Assembly (NCBI RefSeq): GCF_017874375.1
Contig: NZ_JAGGLK010000002.1
Coordinates: forward strand, 248,001 to 312,000
Reading direction: 5' to 3'
From: Methanohalophilus levihalophilus
GTDB taxonomy: Archaea > Halobacteriota > Methanosarcinia > Methanosarcinales > Methanosarcinaceae
Length of the DNA: 64,000 nt
In this document: positions 35,077 through 45,063 of the stretch, in pieces
Numbering within the stretch: position 1 is the stretch's first letter
Layout of the letters: each line of letters starts with the position of its first letter
The notes under the pieces: generated by a model
What the model was told of the DNA's origin: nothing
The model's input: the letters and a program-made list of their open reading frames with translations, nothing else
Databases searched by the model: none
Translations under genes and position numbers: made by a program

Positions 35077-36428
35077 AAGCACAAAGTGAAATGCTGGGTA
35101 CCGAGAAGATAAGCAAACTTTTGTTTAAACTTTCAGCTCCGGCTACAGTGGGAATGGTGGTCAGTGGGTTATACAATATAGTCGATACGATTTTTGTAGG
35201 CCGTGCTCTCGGGGATGCCAGTGTTCAGGGCATTGCGGCTATCGCTGTGAGTTTTCCTGTTTTGATGATTAGTATGGCAATTTCACTTGCCATAGGGCTT
35301 GGTGGGGCTTCAATTATTTCCCGCAGATTGGGTGCAAGGGATCTTGAAGGGGCTGAAAGGACTTTTGGAAACATAATAGGCATGTCAGTTGCACTCGGTA
35401 CACTGGTTGCCATACTGGGAATTGTTTTCATCACTCCCATACTGGAACTTTTCGGAGCAACTCCGACAATTCTTCCTTTTGCAAAGGAGTACCTTCAGAT
35501 ACTCCTCTATGGGAGTCCGGTTTTCATGTTTTCCCTCGTAGCAAACAATGTAGCCCGATCTGAAGGCAACGCCAGAGTCGCCATGTTAACAATGGTCATC
35601 AGCGGTGTATTAAACATAATTCTGGATCCGATATTCATTTTTGGACTTGGTATGGGCATCAAAGGCGCTGCGATTGCAACTGTGATCTCCTACTTTTCCG
35701 CTGCTATTTTTCTGGTGAAGTACTTTGTTTCAGGTCATAGCACCCTTGTGTTCAGGAGTCGTGATCTAAAGCCTGATCTTCCAATAATAAAGGAAGTATG
35801 CGCTCTTGGTCTGGCGCCTTTTGCCCGCAATTCGTCAATGAGCATTGTAGTTGTCTTTGTGAATAATATTCTGGCAATCTACGGTGGGGATCTGCCGATT
35901 GCCGTCTATGGCATATTTAACCGCTTATTGGTATTTGCCTCGATGCCGCTTATCGGTCTTTTGCAGGGTATGCAGCCCATAATAGGATTCAATTACGGTG
36001 CGGGAAATTATGGGCGCGTTCTTGAAACTCTCAAACTTTCCCTCTGGATTTCCACAGCTATCGCAGTTTTCGATTTTGTGCTGCTGTACGTAATGGCAGA
36101 AATCCTGTTTTCTGCATTTACTACTGATGAACTGCTTATTGAATCCGGGGTGGACGCAACGAGGATTATGGTTCTGGCTGTACCGCTTCTCGGGATTCAG
36201 TTTATCAGTGCAGGAATGTATCAGGCATTGGGAAAAGCTTTGCCTTCATTTATTCTTTCAATGGCCAGACAGACGATTTTCCTACTTCCTCTGCTCTTCC
36301 TTTTACCTCTGATGTATGATCTTGAAGGTGTCTGGTTGGCTTTTCCTGTTGCGGATGCTCTTGCCTTTGTGCTTACTTCATGGATGCTTGTCAGAGAATA
36401 TCGGATAATAAAAGCAGAATCTGCATGA
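35073..36428 (+). CDS. MATE-family efflux transporter
   Basis: 451 residues, about 12 membrane helices in two pseudo-repeats (first: LFKLSAPATVGMVVSGLYNIVDTIFVG; second: VCALGLAPFARNSSMSIVVVFVNNILA). This is the DinF/VmrA-like branch of Na+/H+-coupled multidrug exporters. Its ATG overlaps the MarR stop (ATGA), so it is translated with the regulator and probably controlled by it. If the TAG in marR were a real stop, ribosomes would end far upstream and coupling would be lost. TGA stop. Confidence 0.9.
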   Translation: MKAQSEMLGTEKISKLLFKLSAPATVGMVVSGLYNIVDTIFVGRALGDASVQGIAAIAVSFPVLMISMAISLAIGLGGASIISRRLGARDLEGAERTFGNIIGMSVALGTLVAILGIVFITPILELFGATPTILPFAKEYLQILLYGSPVFMFSLVANNVARSEGNARVAMLTMVISGVLNIILDPIFIFGLGMGIKGAAIATVISYFSAAIFLVKYFVSGHSTLVFRSRDLKPDLPIIKEVCALGLAPFARNSSMSIVVVFVNNILAIYGGDLPIAVYGIFNRLLVFASMPLIGLLQGMQPIIGFNYGAGNYGRVLETLKLSLWISTAIAVFDFVLLYVMAEILFSAFTTDELLIESGVDATRIMVLAVPLLGIQFISAGMYQALGKALPSFILSMARQTIFLLPLLFLLPLMYDLEGVWLAFPVADALAFVLTSWMLVREYRIIKAESA

Positions 36429-36473
36429 TTATGTGTAACCCCTTGAAGAATACTTTCAGGCCGCTTTGATCAC

Positions 36474-36484
36474 GTATATATAAT
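36474..36484 (+). promoter_or_regulatory. TATA box for radA
   Basis: GTATATATAAT centred at ~36479, predicting transcription start near 36505 and a ~50-nt leader. The leader contains GTGCAC twice (36513-36518 and 36533-36538). Confidence 0.5.
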
Positions 36485-36554
36485 GCAAAGCGGATAGTCA
36501 ATCATATCACAGTGCACCCAGGACGAAAAATTGTGCACCAAAAGAGGAATTTTA

Positions 36555-37532
36555 ATGAGCGATATATCACTTGAGGAATTGGATCATGTTGGTCCTGCAA
36601 CCGCCCAGAAGTTAAAGGAAGCAGGCTATACCAGCGTGGAAGCGATTGCAGTATCATCTCCTGCAGAACTGGTGGCCAGTGCAGAAATAGGGGAGTCAAC
36701 TGCCGCCAAGATTATCAGTGCAGCCAGAAACGCAGCCGATATTGGTGGATTTGAAACCGGTGATCTTGTTATGGAAAGACGGGAGAGAGTAGCCAAACTT
36801 TCCACCGGATGCATAGAATTTGATGAAATGCTTGGTGGCGGAGTAGAGAGCCAGGCAATCACCGAACTATATGGTGAATTTGGTTCCGGGAAAACCCAGA
36901 TAACTCATCAGCTTGCGGTCAATGCCCAGCTTCCGGAAGAACTAGGCGGAATGAACGGCTCTGTTGTTATAATTGACACGGAAAACACCTTCAGACCCGA
37001 GAGAATTAAGCAGATGGTCGAGGGTGCGGCACTAAAACACGGCATTGAACTTGATCCGGAAGAATTCCTTCGAAATATCCATGTGGCGAGAGCTTACAAT
37101 TCCAATCACCAGATTCTTCTGGCAGACGCAGCATCTGAAAAGGCAACCGCATTAAAGGACACTGATAGGCCGGTGAAGTTGCTGATTGTGGACTCACTGA
37201 CAGCACATTTCAGGGCTGAATATGTGGGCAGGGGTACTCTTGCAGACCGCCAGCAAAAACTGAACAAACATCTTCACGATTTACAGAGATTCGGTGATCT
37301 TAATAACGCCTGTGTGGTGGTAACCAATCAGGTAATGGCTAAACCGGATGCTTTCTTCGGGGATCCAACCCGTCCTATTGGAGGTCACATTGTAGGGCAT
37401 ACTGCCACTTTCAGGCTCTACATTCGTAAATCCAAGGGTGACAAAAGAATTGTTAAATTGGTGGATTCTCCTTGTCTTCCAGACGGGGAAGCAATTATAG
37501 CAGTTACCACTGACGGTCTGGTAGACGGTTAA
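36555..37532 (+). CDS. radA: DNA repair and recombination protein RadA
   Basis: 325 residues, the archaeal RecA/Rad51 strand-exchange recombinase. N-terminal helix-hairpin-helix domain ([20 protein letters not shown], residues ~4-60), polymerisation motif region, then Walker [10 protein letters not shown] (~107), Walker [14 protein letters not shown] (~210-222) and L2/ATP-cap SPC-type end [15 protein letters not shown]. Typical length. ATG at 36555 chosen because family members start with MSDI-like residues; an upstream GTG is less likely. TAA stop. Confidence 0.96.
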   Translation: MSDISLEELDHVGPATAQKLKEAGYTSVEAIAVSSPAELVASAEIGESTAAKIISAARNAADIGGFETGDLVMERRERVAKLSTGCIEFDEMLGGGVESQAITELYGEFGSGKTQITHQLAVNAQLPEELGGMNGSVVIIDTENTFRPERIKQMVEGAALKHGIELDPEEFLRNIHVARAYNSNHQILLADAASEKATALKDTDRPVKLLIVDSLTAHFRAEYVGRGTLADRQQKLNKHLHDLQRFGDLNNACVVVTNQVMAKPDAFFGDPTRPIGGHIVGHTATFRLYIRKSKGDKRIVKLVDSPCLPDGEAIIAVTTDGLVDG

Positions 37533-37575
37533 TTCGGGGATAATTTTATCTTATCCCTTTTCTTAGAATACTGCT

Positions 37576-38256
37576 ATGTTTTCTGCAGTTGCCGTAGATA
37601 TAGACGGTACAATTACAGGAATGGACAGAAGGCTCCATCATGGGGTTTCTGAACTTCTTTACAATCTGGAAGTCCCTGTAGTTTTGGCTACAGGGAATGT
37701 ACTTTGTTATGCTTCCGCAGCTTCAAAACTGATAGGTCTGGATGGAAAAGTAATCAGTGAAAATGGCGGAGTTTTACAGTTGGCTTTTGATGCCAAACCA
37801 TATGTTTCAGACAATATAGAGGAATGTGAAGAAGCCTTTGATCTATTGTCTTCCAAATTTGATCTTGTCAGGTTGGATTCTCATCTTCGGAAAACGGAAA
37901 TAACCCTTCGTAGAAGCGTCCCCGTTGAAGAGCTTCAGAAATCAATCTTAGGATCTCATCCCAATGTCGAAATAATTGACACGGGCTTTGCTGTTCACAT
38001 AAAAAGCAGGGATGTTAATAAGGGTACTGGCCTTGCTAGAATGGCAGAGCTTATGGATGTCAGGGTAAAGGATTTTATTGCAATCGGTGATTCGGTAAAC
38101 GATATTGAAATGTGCGAGGCGGCCGGTTTTTCTGTTGCGGTAAGCAATGCGTCAGATGAACTGAAAAAGATAGCAGATATGGTGACCTCTTTGTCATTTG
38201 GTGATGGAACACAAGAGGCGCTCGAACGCCTCCTTGCTGAAGGACTTATTTCTTAA
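37576..38256 (+). CDS. pgp: phosphoglycolate phosphatase (archaeal HAD type)
   Basis: 226 residues. HAD superfamily with motif I AVDIDGTITGMDRRL (Asp nucleophile ~8), motif II LATGN (~40), Lys motif III HIKSRDVNKGTGL (~150) and motif IV IAIGDSVNDIEM (~172). The small cap matches the archaeal PGP/sucrose-phosphatase group. Removes phosphate from 2-phosphoglycolate; other sugar phosphates are possible. Its TAA overlaps the convergent PRC-barrel stop by 4 bp. Confidence 0.88.
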   Translation: MFSAVAVDIDGTITGMDRRLHHGVSELLYNLEVPVVLATGNVLCYASAASKLIGLDGKVISENGGVLQLAFDAKPYVSDNIEECEEAFDLLSSKFDLVRLDSHLRKTEITLRRSVPVEELQKSILGSHPNVEIIDTGFAVHIKSRDVNKGTGLARMAELMDVRVKDFIAIGDSVNDIEMCEAAGFSVAVSNASDELKKIADMVTSLSFGDGTQEALERLLAEGLIS

Positions 38257-38510
38257 GCCTGATCAAAAATAAATGCCCTGTCTACGACGATGTAATCCTT
38301 AACGGAACGGACTGCACCAAAGGATATTTTCAGGTATTGTCCTTCCATTGGGTATTTGGAAGTATCAAGACCAATATCAGGTTTGATGATTAGATCTTCT
38401 AATTTTCCACTTTTAACATCCATTACTACATTGTTAAGTATGCCTATTTCAGTGCCATCGGTTGTCATTACCTGTTTGTTGGACATGTTCTTTGCAAATA
38501 CCTTTACCAT
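38253..38510 (-). CDS. PRC-barrel domain protein
   Basis: 85 residues, a single PRC barrel: VMTTDGTEIGILNNVVMDVKSGKLEDLII is the typical beta hairpin with G-x-x-I-G spacing. Archaeal stand-alone PRC proteins are common and some take part in cell division or RNA metabolism; function here unknown. It lies 14 bp downstream of cdc48 on the same strand, so probably co-transcribed. GAGAGGAC precedes the ATG. Confidence 0.8.
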   Translation of the reverse strand: MVKVFAKNMSNKQVMTTDGTEIGILNNVVMDVKSGKLEDLIIKPDIGLDTSKYPMEGQYLKISFGAVRSVKDYIVVDRAFIFDQA

Positions 38511-38524
38511 TCTTGTCCTCTCCT

Positions 38525-40753
38525 TCAGATATATCCTGTGTATGAACTTGATTCCGCTTTTCGTGTGCCGCCCTTGAGTTTTTGTGACAGGCGGTTATAG
38601 AAGTCTATCATATCTTCGTTGACTGTAGGCTTCACTTTTTCAAATGCCTGTGTAAAGTGCCGGAAGCTGACTTTCTCATTTTCAAAGTTTTCGCGAAGAG
38701 CCAGCATTGCGGCTTCCCTGCAAACAGCTTCTATGTCAGCGCCTACGTATCCATCAGTCATGCCGGCAAGATCTGAGATATTTACGTCAGTGTCCAATGG
38801 CATGTTTCTGGTGTGAATATTGAATATGTTAATTCTTCCTTCATGAGTTGTCGGAGTAACCATAACAAGTCTGTCAAACCTTCCTGATCGAAGCAATGCC
38901 GGATCAATGAGATCAGGCCTGTTGGTGGCTGCTATAACTACGACTTCATTCAGGGATTCGAGGCCATCCATTTCGGTCAACAGCTGGTTTACAACCTGCT
39001 CTGTAACTCTTCCGCCTTCATCGCTGCCTCCCTGTCTGGTGGAAGAGATTGAATCAATTTCGTCAAAGAAAATAATGCATGGAGCAACCTGTCGGGCTTT
39101 CTTGAATGTTTCACGAATTGCTTTTTCAGATTCTCCTACGTATTTTGAGAAAATCTGTGGGCCCTTTATGCTTATGAAATTAGCATTTGCTTCATTGGCT
39201 ACTGCCTGTGCCAGAAGGGTTTTCCCGGTCCCAGGTGGACCATATAACAGAATGCCGGTTGGTGGCTTTACTCCCATTTTCTCTATTTTTTCCGGCCACT
39301 TCAATGGCCATTCAACAGCTTCTCGCAGCTCTTGTTCAGCTTCTTCAAGGCCACCCACGTCATCCCACCCTACAGACGGGATTTCCACAAGCACTTCCCT
39401 CATTGCAGAAGGCTCTACTTCCTTGAGTGCATCTTCAAAGTCCTGTGCAGTTACGACAAGTTTCTCAAGTACCTCTTCGGGAATCTTTTCCTCATCAAGA
39501 TTTATGTCAGGCAGTATTCTGCGCAGCGCTCTCATTGAAGCTTCCTGCACAAGGGCCAGCATGTCCGCTCCAACGAATGCCTGTGTGTACTCGGCAAGAT
39601 AACGGAAATAATTTTCATCGATTTCCTCGGAAAGCGGCATTCCACGGGTGTGTATCTGGAGTATTTCCAGCCTGTCATCGCTGTCCGGAACTCCAATTTC
39701 GATTTCACGGTCGAATCTTCCCGGGCGACGAAGTGCCGGATCAATGGAATCAACACGGTTAGTTGCACCGATTACTACGACTTCCTTGCGCTCATCCATT
39801 CCATCCATTAGCGTAAGCAATTGTGCAACGACCCTGCGTTCTACTTCCCCGGTTGCGTTTTCACGCTTTGGAGCAATGGAATCGATTTCGTCAATAAAAA
39901 TGATAGATGGTGTGTTCTCATCAGCTTCTTCAAATATCCTGCGCAGTCTTTCTTCACTCTCCCCGTAGAACTTACCCATAATCTCAGGGCCGGCAATATA
40001 CAGGAAATGTGCTCTGGATTCATTTGCAACAGCCTTTGCAATCAGGGTCTTTCCGGTTCCCGGAGGTCCGTACAGGATGACTCCTTTTGGTGGCTCGATA
40101 TTAAGTCTCTGGAAAAGCTCATGATGCTTCAGTGGGAGCTCTATCATTTCCCTTACGCGCTGGATCTCGTCCCTGAGGCCGCCAATGTCCTCATAAGCGA
40201 TACCACGAGTTGCATCTTCATATCCGATAACAGGCTTTTCCTGAAGCTGGATGTCGGTCGTATCAGTGATGATTAGGACGCCTTCTTCAGGCTGGGTTTC
40301 AATTGCAATAAGAGGGATGGCCTGGCTTCCGGGGGTGGTCTGTCCCATGGAACTCACAATGGGTACAATATCTTCCTTCAGGAGTGGTCTTTTGAGTATG
40401 TTGTGTTTAATAATAGCTCCGGTATTTTCTCCAAATTCCATTACTACTCCTTCGGGGGGTGCAAGAAGCACTTTTTCAGCAGGTGTTGCTTCTACTTTAC
40501 GAATTGTAACACGTTCTCCGATTCCAACGCCAGCATTTTGTCTGGTATAACCATCGATTCTTGCAATTCCCTGTCCCCAATCCTGCCTGTCGGCACGCCA
40601 CACTTTTGCAGCGGTGGTACGCTTCCCTTCAATCTGAACAATGTCTCCGGGTGAGAGTTGAAGGCTTAAAAGTGTACTTGGATCCAGACGGATAATTCCC
40701 CTTCCAAAATCAATGGGATGTGCTTTCTCAACTTTGATCTGTAGCTCTTCCAT
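38525..40753 (-). CDS. cdc48: Cdc48/VAT AAA+ ATPase
   Basis: 742 residues, hexameric unfoldase feeding the proteasome. Residues 1-~185 form the N-domain (double-psi barrel plus four-stranded part, [21 protein letters not shown]). D1: Walker [16 protein letters not shown] (~231), Walker B IIFIDEID, Arg fingers in [14 protein letters not shown]2: [15 protein letters not shown] (~505), [23 protein letters not shown]. The C-terminal end (SSSYTGYI) carries a hydrophobic-aromatic tail like the HbYX-type motif used to dock onto the 20S proteasome, though not a strict match. TGA stop. Confidence 0.96.
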   Translation of the reverse strand: MEELQIKVEKAHPIDFGRGIIRLDPSTLLSLQLSPGDIVQIEGKRTTAAKVWRADRQDWGQGIARIDGYTRQNAGVGIGERVTIRKVEATPAEKVLLAPPEGVVMEFGENTGAIIKHNILKRPLLKEDIVPIVSSMGQTTPGSQAIPLIAIETQPEEGVLIITDTTDIQLQEKPVIGYEDATRGIAYEDIGGLRDEIQRVREMIELPLKHHELFQRLNIEPPKGVILYGPPGTGKTLIAKAVANESRAHFLYIAGPEIMGKFYGESEERLRRIFEEADENTPSIIFIDEIDSIAPKRENATGEVERRVVAQLLTLMDGMDERKEVVVIGATNRVDSIDPALRRPGRFDREIEIGVPDSDDRLEILQIHTRGMPLSEEIDENYFRYLAEYTQAFVGADMLALVQEASMRALRRILPDINLDEEKIPEEVLEKLVVTAQDFEDALKEVEPSAMREVLVEIPSVGWDDVGGLEEAEQELREAVEWPLKWPEKIEKMGVKPPTGILLYGPPGTGKTLLAQAVANEANANFISIKGPQIFSKYVGESEKAIRETFKKARQVAPCIIFFDEIDSISSTRQGGSDEGGRVTEQVVNQLLTEMDGLESLNEVVVIAATNRPDLIDPALLRSGRFDRLVMVTPTTHEGRINIFNIHTRNMPLDTDVNISDLAGMTDGYVGADIEAVCREAAMLALRENFENEKVSFRHFTQAFEKVKPTVNEDMIDFYNRLSQKLKGGTRKAESSSYTGYI

Positions 40754-40995
40754 TCAGCTGACATCCTTAAAAATTGCTTATCCTGTTATCTGTATCTATT
40801 AAATTTCCAGAGCATAAATAATTATGGTGCTGGCCCTTTTTTTCTTGTGCAAAGGGTTGATATAGTAAAAGGTGCATGTATATCGCTATCGTAAGGTATA
40901 GTTTTTCAGTGTCTAAGAAGGATCTTCATGGTACTTCTTTTGTGTCTGTTTTGCTGTATCCGGACGGTATTAATTATTTAAGGAAGTGTACTTAA
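40754..40995. other. divergent intergenic region of cdc48 and the TRAM gene, with possible leader ORF
   Basis: Contains TATA-like sequences for both directions (GCATGTATATCGC at ~40873 for the plus strand). A GTG at 40909 opens a 28-codon frame (SKKDLHGTSFVSVLLYPDG...) that ends TAA at 40993-40995, immediately followed, in the same frame, by the TTG start of the TRAM gene. It could be a leader peptide or chance. Confidence 0.3.
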
Positions 40996-41199
40996 TTGTT
41001 CGAACGTGATGAACCTACTGCTCCAGTCGAAGCTGGAGAAACCTACGACGTTGTAATTGAAGATATTGCCAAGAAAGGCGACGGAATTGCCCGCATTGAG
41101 GGCTTTGTAATTTTTGTACCCGGCACAGAAGTCGGTGATGAACTTACAGTAAAAGTCACTAAAGTAATGCGCAAATTTGCATTTGCAGAAGTCGAGTAA
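40996..41199 (+). CDS. TRAM-domain RNA-binding protein
   Basis: 67 residues, a single TRAM (OB-like) domain: [20 protein letters not shown], then [27 protein letters not shown]. Stand-alone TRAM proteins act as RNA chaperones in methanogenic archaea, with cold-responsive members in Methanococcoides and Methanolobus-like species. TTG start with AGGAAGTG upstream. TAA stop followed by a hairpin terminator. Confidence 0.9.
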   Translation: MFERDEPTAPVEAGETYDVVIEDIAKKGDGIARIEGFVIFVPGTEVGDELTVKVTKVMRKFAFAEVE

Positions 41200-41216
41200 T
41201 TTAAAAAACGGCTAAT

Positions 41217-41231
41217 GCCGGCTTTGCCGGC
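41217..41231. terminator. bidirectional terminator between convergent genes
   Basis: GCCGGC-TTT-GCCGGC with T-rich sequence after it on the plus strand and a T run (complement of 41203-41208) on the minus strand. It sits between the TRAM stop (41199) and the stop of the 60-residue minus-strand gene (41247). Confidence 0.65.
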
Positions 41232-41246
41232 AATATGCCTTATTTC

Positions 41247-41429
41247 TTATTTTTCTTCCCATATTGCAACTATTTTGTTAATGGCAATATGGGTGTACTT
41301 TCCATCCTTTTTGAGAGTCAATACGCCGTCTGCGCATGCTTCAACTTTCCCGGAAAAAGTGTCCGGGCCCCCGCAGTATGCATCTATTTCTTTCTGCAGG
41401 TAATGCTCTACAATAAAAGACTGCAACAA
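41247..41429 (-). CDS. MM0924-type small beta protein
   Basis: 60 residues. LQSFIVEHYLQKEIDAYCGG then GKVEACADGVLTLKKDGKYTHIAINKIVAIWEE: a helix followed by an Sm/LSm-like strand pattern. I recall it as the MM0924 family of Methanosarcinales, function unknown. A GGAGGTG Shine-Dalgarno lies just before its start (TTG at 41429). TAA stop. Confidence 0.7.
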   Translation of the reverse strand: MLQSFIVEHYLQKEIDAYCGGPDTFSGKVEACADGVLTLKKDGKYTHIAINKIVAIWEEK

Positions 41430-41540
41430 ATTTCACCTCCTTTTCTTTGCTGCGAATGAAATTATGTTGCAGAAAGTTAATATCTATTTCCTTTTGGTTT
41501 AATTCCAGCAATAAGTCAATTCAATATGTGGTGCACACAA

Positions 41541-42437
41541 TCAAAGGAATTCTGCCAGTCCCTCTTTGAGAGACATTTTCGGCTCAAACCCAAGTCTGGA
41601 CGCTTCAGTAATATTTGCCACACTATGCAAAATATCACCTGTCCTTTCTTCCTCATATTGCGGCTGGATGTCTGACTTGAACAACTCCCTTATAATAGAA
41701 GCCAGTTCATTTACGGTTGTGGAACTGCCTGATCCTGCATTAAGAACTTTTCCCACCGCTTCATCTTTTTGGATTGCCAAATCAACTATCCGGACAATAT
41801 CATGCACTGATATGAAATCGCGGGTCTGTTCACCAGTTCCAAAAATTAGAGGTGCTTTTTCTTCTCTTGCACAATCCATGAATTTGGATATGACTCCTGA
41901 GTATGGATTGGATGGATCCTGTCTGGGACTGTAAATGTTAAATGGGCGAATGGAAACAACCGGCAAACCATATGAACGGTGATACATCATTGCATACTTT
42001 TCTCCTGCAAGTTTGCTGACTCCGTAAGGTGATTCCGGGTTTTGTGGATGCGTTTCTCCAATGGGCAACTCTACAGGGTTTCCATAGACTGCAGCTGAAC
42101 TAAAGTAGATGAATCGCTTTATTTTCGCTCTACGTGATGCTTCAAGAAGATTCAGTGTTCCAAGAATGTTGTTTGTAGCATCAAAAGCAGGTTCTTTCAT
42201 GGAATTCGGGACGCTGACCTGTGCAGCGGTATGTATGATGATGTCTGTATTTGAAATAAGTTTGGAGACAATTTTGTCATTGATGTCTCCCCACACAAGC
42301 TCAACACCTTCCGGTACAGTTTCTCTGCACGGGAAGCTTCCATTGTCCAGTACGGTGACGTTGTTTTCTTTTTCAAAATAATCAGTCAGGTAGCTTCCTA
42401 CCTGGCCCAGACCACCGGTTATGAGTATTGATTCCAT
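41541..42437 (-). CDS. NAD-dependent sugar-nucleotide epimerase/dehydratase
   Basis: 298 residues, extended SDR fold (UDP-glucose 4-epimerase type). ILITGGLGQVGSYLTDYF is the NAD motif, HTAAQVSVP (~70), SSAAVYGNP with catalytic Ser, SPYGVSKLAGEKY with the YxxxK pair (~140) and VSIRPFNIYSPRQDPSNPY (~170). Substrate cannot be fixed. Next to the nucleotide-sugar 6-dehydrogenase and a Gfo-type 3-dehydrogenase on the same strand, it likely helps make an N-glycan or S-layer glycan precursor. ATG at 42437 preferred over GTG-like 42446. Confidence 0.88.
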   Translation of the reverse strand: MESILITGGLGQVGSYLTDYFEKENNVTVLDNGSFPCRETVPEGVELVWGDINDKIVSKLISNTDIIIHTAAQVSVPNSMKEPAFDATNNILGTLNLLEASRRAKIKRFIYFSSAAVYGNPVELPIGETHPQNPESPYGVSKLAGEKYAMMYHRSYGLPVVSIRPFNIYSPRQDPSNPYSGVISKFMDCAREEKAPLIFGTGEQTRDFISVHDIVRIVDLAIQKDEAVGKVLNAGSGSSTTVNELASIIRELFKSDIQPQYEEERTGDILHSVANITEASRLGFEPKMSLKEGLAEFL

Positions 42438-42453
42438 TGCTGTCACAAACCAA

Positions 42454-43884
42454 TTACATCAAATGATTATTTTTGTCTCCTCTTCCAATACCTTTATACA
42501 CAAAACCAGCTTCGATGAAATTGTCAGGATCGATAACGTTCCTTCCATCTACTACCACAGGTTTATCAATTCCAGTTAATTCTTTCAACTTTTCTGCATC
42601 AAGTCCAAAGTATTGCTTGTGGCCTGCGAAAATCGCCACGACATCTGCATCCTTTACGACACTTTCCAGATCCTGTGAAATCTCCACTCCAGGATAATTC
42701 AGTACATGGGGGTCATGGATTTCAACTTTTGATCCTGCGTTCATAACGATGTCCCGGTAGATTTCAGAAGGAGTATTTCTTGCATCATCCGAATCGTTAA
42801 TAAATGCCCAGCCAAGGATTGCTACCTTTGAACCTTTCACAGACTTTCCTGTGCGATCTAAAGCTTGTTCGGTCAGATGATACATATGTGTGGGCATGAA
42901 ATCATTGACGTGGCGGGCAGTGACGTAAAGTGACCTAACATCCTGTGGGAAATCCAGAGGCTGCTGTCCTGCTATCTGTATCCCTCGTTCCAGATGGTAG
43001 GTATCCTTTGTCAGGCAATGCCCTCCTACACCGGCTCCCGGCCAGAGTATGGCCCGTGTGATTCCTTCGCCTTTCAGACTGTCAATTCCCGCACGAACAT
43101 CATACACATTGATGCCCATTGCCTCGCAATAAAGTGCAAGCTGGTTTGCAGCTGCTATCTGAAGATCGCGGAAAGTATTTTCAGCCGTTTTTGTAACTTC
43201 GGCTGCCGTGGCGGTCATTGGTATGACTTTTCCTTTTGTGAGTACGGGTTCATACAATTCCACTGCCCGTTTGGTACTGGGTTCGTCAATTCCTCCTACG
43301 ATACGGTCGTGTTCCTGTATGTTTTTCAATAATCTCCCCACCATTACTCTCTCCGGGGCATGGGCAAGTGCAAAATCTTCTCCTGCAACAAAACCTGACT
43401 CTTCTTCAAGTATCTCTTTTGCCATGCCTGCGGTTGTACCGGGTGTAATTGTGGATTCCAGAACCACCAGAGTTCCGGGTTTCATATATTTGCCTGCATT
43501 TCTGATTCCGTCTATAAGTGCTCCAAAATCAGGCAAAAGATCCTTTGGATCTTTAAATGGGGTTTGTATTGCAAGTGCAACTGCATCAAGTTCTGAAATC
43601 CGGGAAAAATCCGGGGTGCATTCGAATTTTCCGGCATTTACAACCCTTCCAAGCAAGTCTTCAAGTCCGGGTTCTTCTCCTTTGAGGGGGCTTTCACCAT
43701 TATTCAGCATGTCAATTTTATATCCTGAAGTAGGTGAATTTCGCTGGAAACCAAGAACATGGTCAAACTTAGGCGAATCTGCAAACAATGCCGCTGCAGG
43801 GATGCCTACGTAACCCATGCCAATGACTCCGATTTTTTTGATAGGTCCTCTTTCCTCAAGAATTGATTGTAATTTTCCGCTCAT
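42454..43884 (-). CDS. nucleotide-sugar 6-dehydrogenase (UDP-ManNAc/GlcNAc type)
   Basis: 476 residues, UDP-glucose/GDP-mannose dehydrogenase family. IGVIGMGYVGIPAAALFA is the N-terminal NAD motif (~19), VVLESTITPGTTAGM (~140), ATAAEVTKTAENTFRDLQIA (~225-244) and GAGVGGHCLTKDTYHL with the catalytic Cys (~283). The C-terminal UDP-binding domain begins at ~345 (GSKVAILGWAFINDSDDARNTPS). It makes an uronic acid nucleotide sugar, probably UDP-ManNAcA or GlcNAcA. TAA stop. Confidence 0.9.
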   Translation of the reverse strand: MSGKLQSILEERGPIKKIGVIGMGYVGIPAAALFADSPKFDHVLGFQRNSPTSGYKIDMLNNGESPLKGEEPGLEDLLGRVVNAGKFECTPDFSRISELDAVALAIQTPFKDPKDLLPDFGALIDGIRNAGKYMKPGTLVVLESTITPGTTAGMAKEILEEESGFVAGEDFALAHAPERVMVGRLLKNIQEHDRIVGGIDEPSTKRAVELYEPVLTKGKVIPMTATAAEVTKTAENTFRDLQIAAANQLALYCEAMGINVYDVRAGIDSLKGEGITRAILWPGAGVGGHCLTKDTYHLERGIQIAGQQPLDFPQDVRSLYVTARHVNDFMPTHMYHLTEQALDRTGKSVKGSKVAILGWAFINDSDDARNTPSEIYRDIVMNAGSKVEIHDPHVLNYPGVEISQDLESVVKDADVVAIFAGHKQYFGLDAEKLKELTGIDKPVVVDGRNVIDPDNFIEAGFVYKGIGRGDKNNHLM

Positions 43885-43918
43885 ATTGTTCCCTCTAGAT
43901 ATTGTTATAAAATGACTA

Positions 43919-44851
43919 TTATTCGATTTTGATTAATTTCTCATCGTTATATGACTGAATGGCTGCAAGAGAAACTTCCAGCGCATGCTTTCCTTCTGAT
44001 CCGGATGGCTGCGCTTCTTCTCCGTTTTCAATACAATGAATGAAATGTTCCAGCTCCCTGCGAAGTGGCTCTCCTTTTTCCACTTTGGCTTTTCGAATCC
44101 AGTCTTTGTCGTGGATCTCGACGGTCTGATCCATGTAATCAAGGTAGGCAACTCCTTCGAGTCCCACCACAGTTAATTTCCGTATTTTGTGCGGGGTGAG
44201 CCAGTTTACTTCGACGAGGCCCGAAAGCTCGTGATTAAGGCGCATGTGGATGGTTGCATGATCTTCAAATGGGTGAATATTTGCGCCTGCAACCGCATAT
44301 ACTTCATTTGCCTGTGCACCATAAAGGTATGAAATAATATCGATATCATGGACCCCGATATCAAGAATAACCCCTACATCCCTTATCCTCGGGTTGTATG
44401 GTCCGACTCTTCTGGTGGAAATTGAGACAATTTTCCCGAGAATGCCTGAATCAATAATCTCTTTTAATCTGGCTACTGCAGGATTGAACCTCTCAATGTG
44501 GCCTATCATGAGAACTTTATCATTCTTTTTTGCGGCTTCGATAATTGCGTCTGCATTTTCAGTTGAATCTGCAATCGGTTTTTCAACAAGAAGATTTGCT
44601 CCGCTTTCGATTACATCAAGAGCGACCTGCTTATGGAGTTTTGTCGGAACTACTATGCTTACTGCATCAAGTTCCATTCTCAGTAGTTCCCTGTAGTCTG
44701 TGAAACCCTGTGTATTATATTCTGATGCAAGTAGAGCAACCCGTTCCTTGTCTACATCTGCGATACCCACAAGTTCGACGTTGTCCATCTCGCTGTAAAT
44801 TCGAACGTGGTTCTGGCCCATTGCGCCTGTTCCTATCACTCCAACTCGCAT
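43919..44851 (-). CDS. Gfo/Idh/MocA oxidoreductase, probable UDP-GlcNAc 3-dehydrogenase
   Basis: 310 residues. VGVIGTGAMGQNHVRIYSEM is the NAD-binding motif; LLVEKPIADSTENADAII has the family EKP lysine (~95), and DVGVILDIGVHDIDIISYL the substrate-site Asp-His (~165-175). Close to methanogen enzymes such as MMP0352, which oxidises the 3-OH of UDP-GlcNAc before transamination; the aminotransferase is not in the window. Gene order epimerase, dehydrogenase, oxidoreductase in one direction suggests an operon led by this gene (GAGGTG before ATG). Confidence 0.87.
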   Translation of the reverse strand: MRVGVIGTGAMGQNHVRIYSEMDNVELVGIADVDKERVALLASEYNTQGFTDYRELLRMELDAVSIVVPTKLHKQVALDVIESGANLLVEKPIADSTENADAIIEAAKKNDKVLMIGHIERFNPAVARLKEIIDSGILGKIVSISTRRVGPYNPRIRDVGVILDIGVHDIDIISYLYGAQANEVYAVAGANIHPFEDHATIHMRLNHELSGLVEVNWLTPHKIRKLTVVGLEGVAYLDYMDQTVEIHDKDWIRKAKVEKGEPLRRELEHFIHCIENGEEAQPSGSEGKHALEVSLAAIQSYNDEKLIKIE

Positions 44852-45003
44852 TTCTTAATTCACCTCTTTTTATGTGGCACAATATTTTATAATCCTATTT
44901 TATTTAATTATATTGATAATATGTTGGGTACAAACTCTGTCTTAATTCATACCAAGCTATTTTTACTTATTATTTTTTTCTAACTGCATCCAAAAATATT
45001 AAA

Positions 45004-45012
45004 CTATATATA
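45004..45012 (+). promoter_or_regulatory. TATA box for the PAP2 phosphatase gene
   Basis: CTATATATA in an AT-rich stretch; predicted start ~45033 leaves a short leader holding the GGAGGT Shine-Dalgarno at ~45051-45056. Confidence 0.5.
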
Positions 45013-45063
45013 GCAAACGTGACTATTTGGGAACTAACGGCATAAAACCGGAGGTTTCGAGGG

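Noticed and set aside
36513-36538. Two GTGCAC repeats upstream of radA as a damage-response operator
   Set aside because: The hexamer is self-complementary and also occurs elsewhere (41531-41536); no archaeal regulator with this site is known to me.
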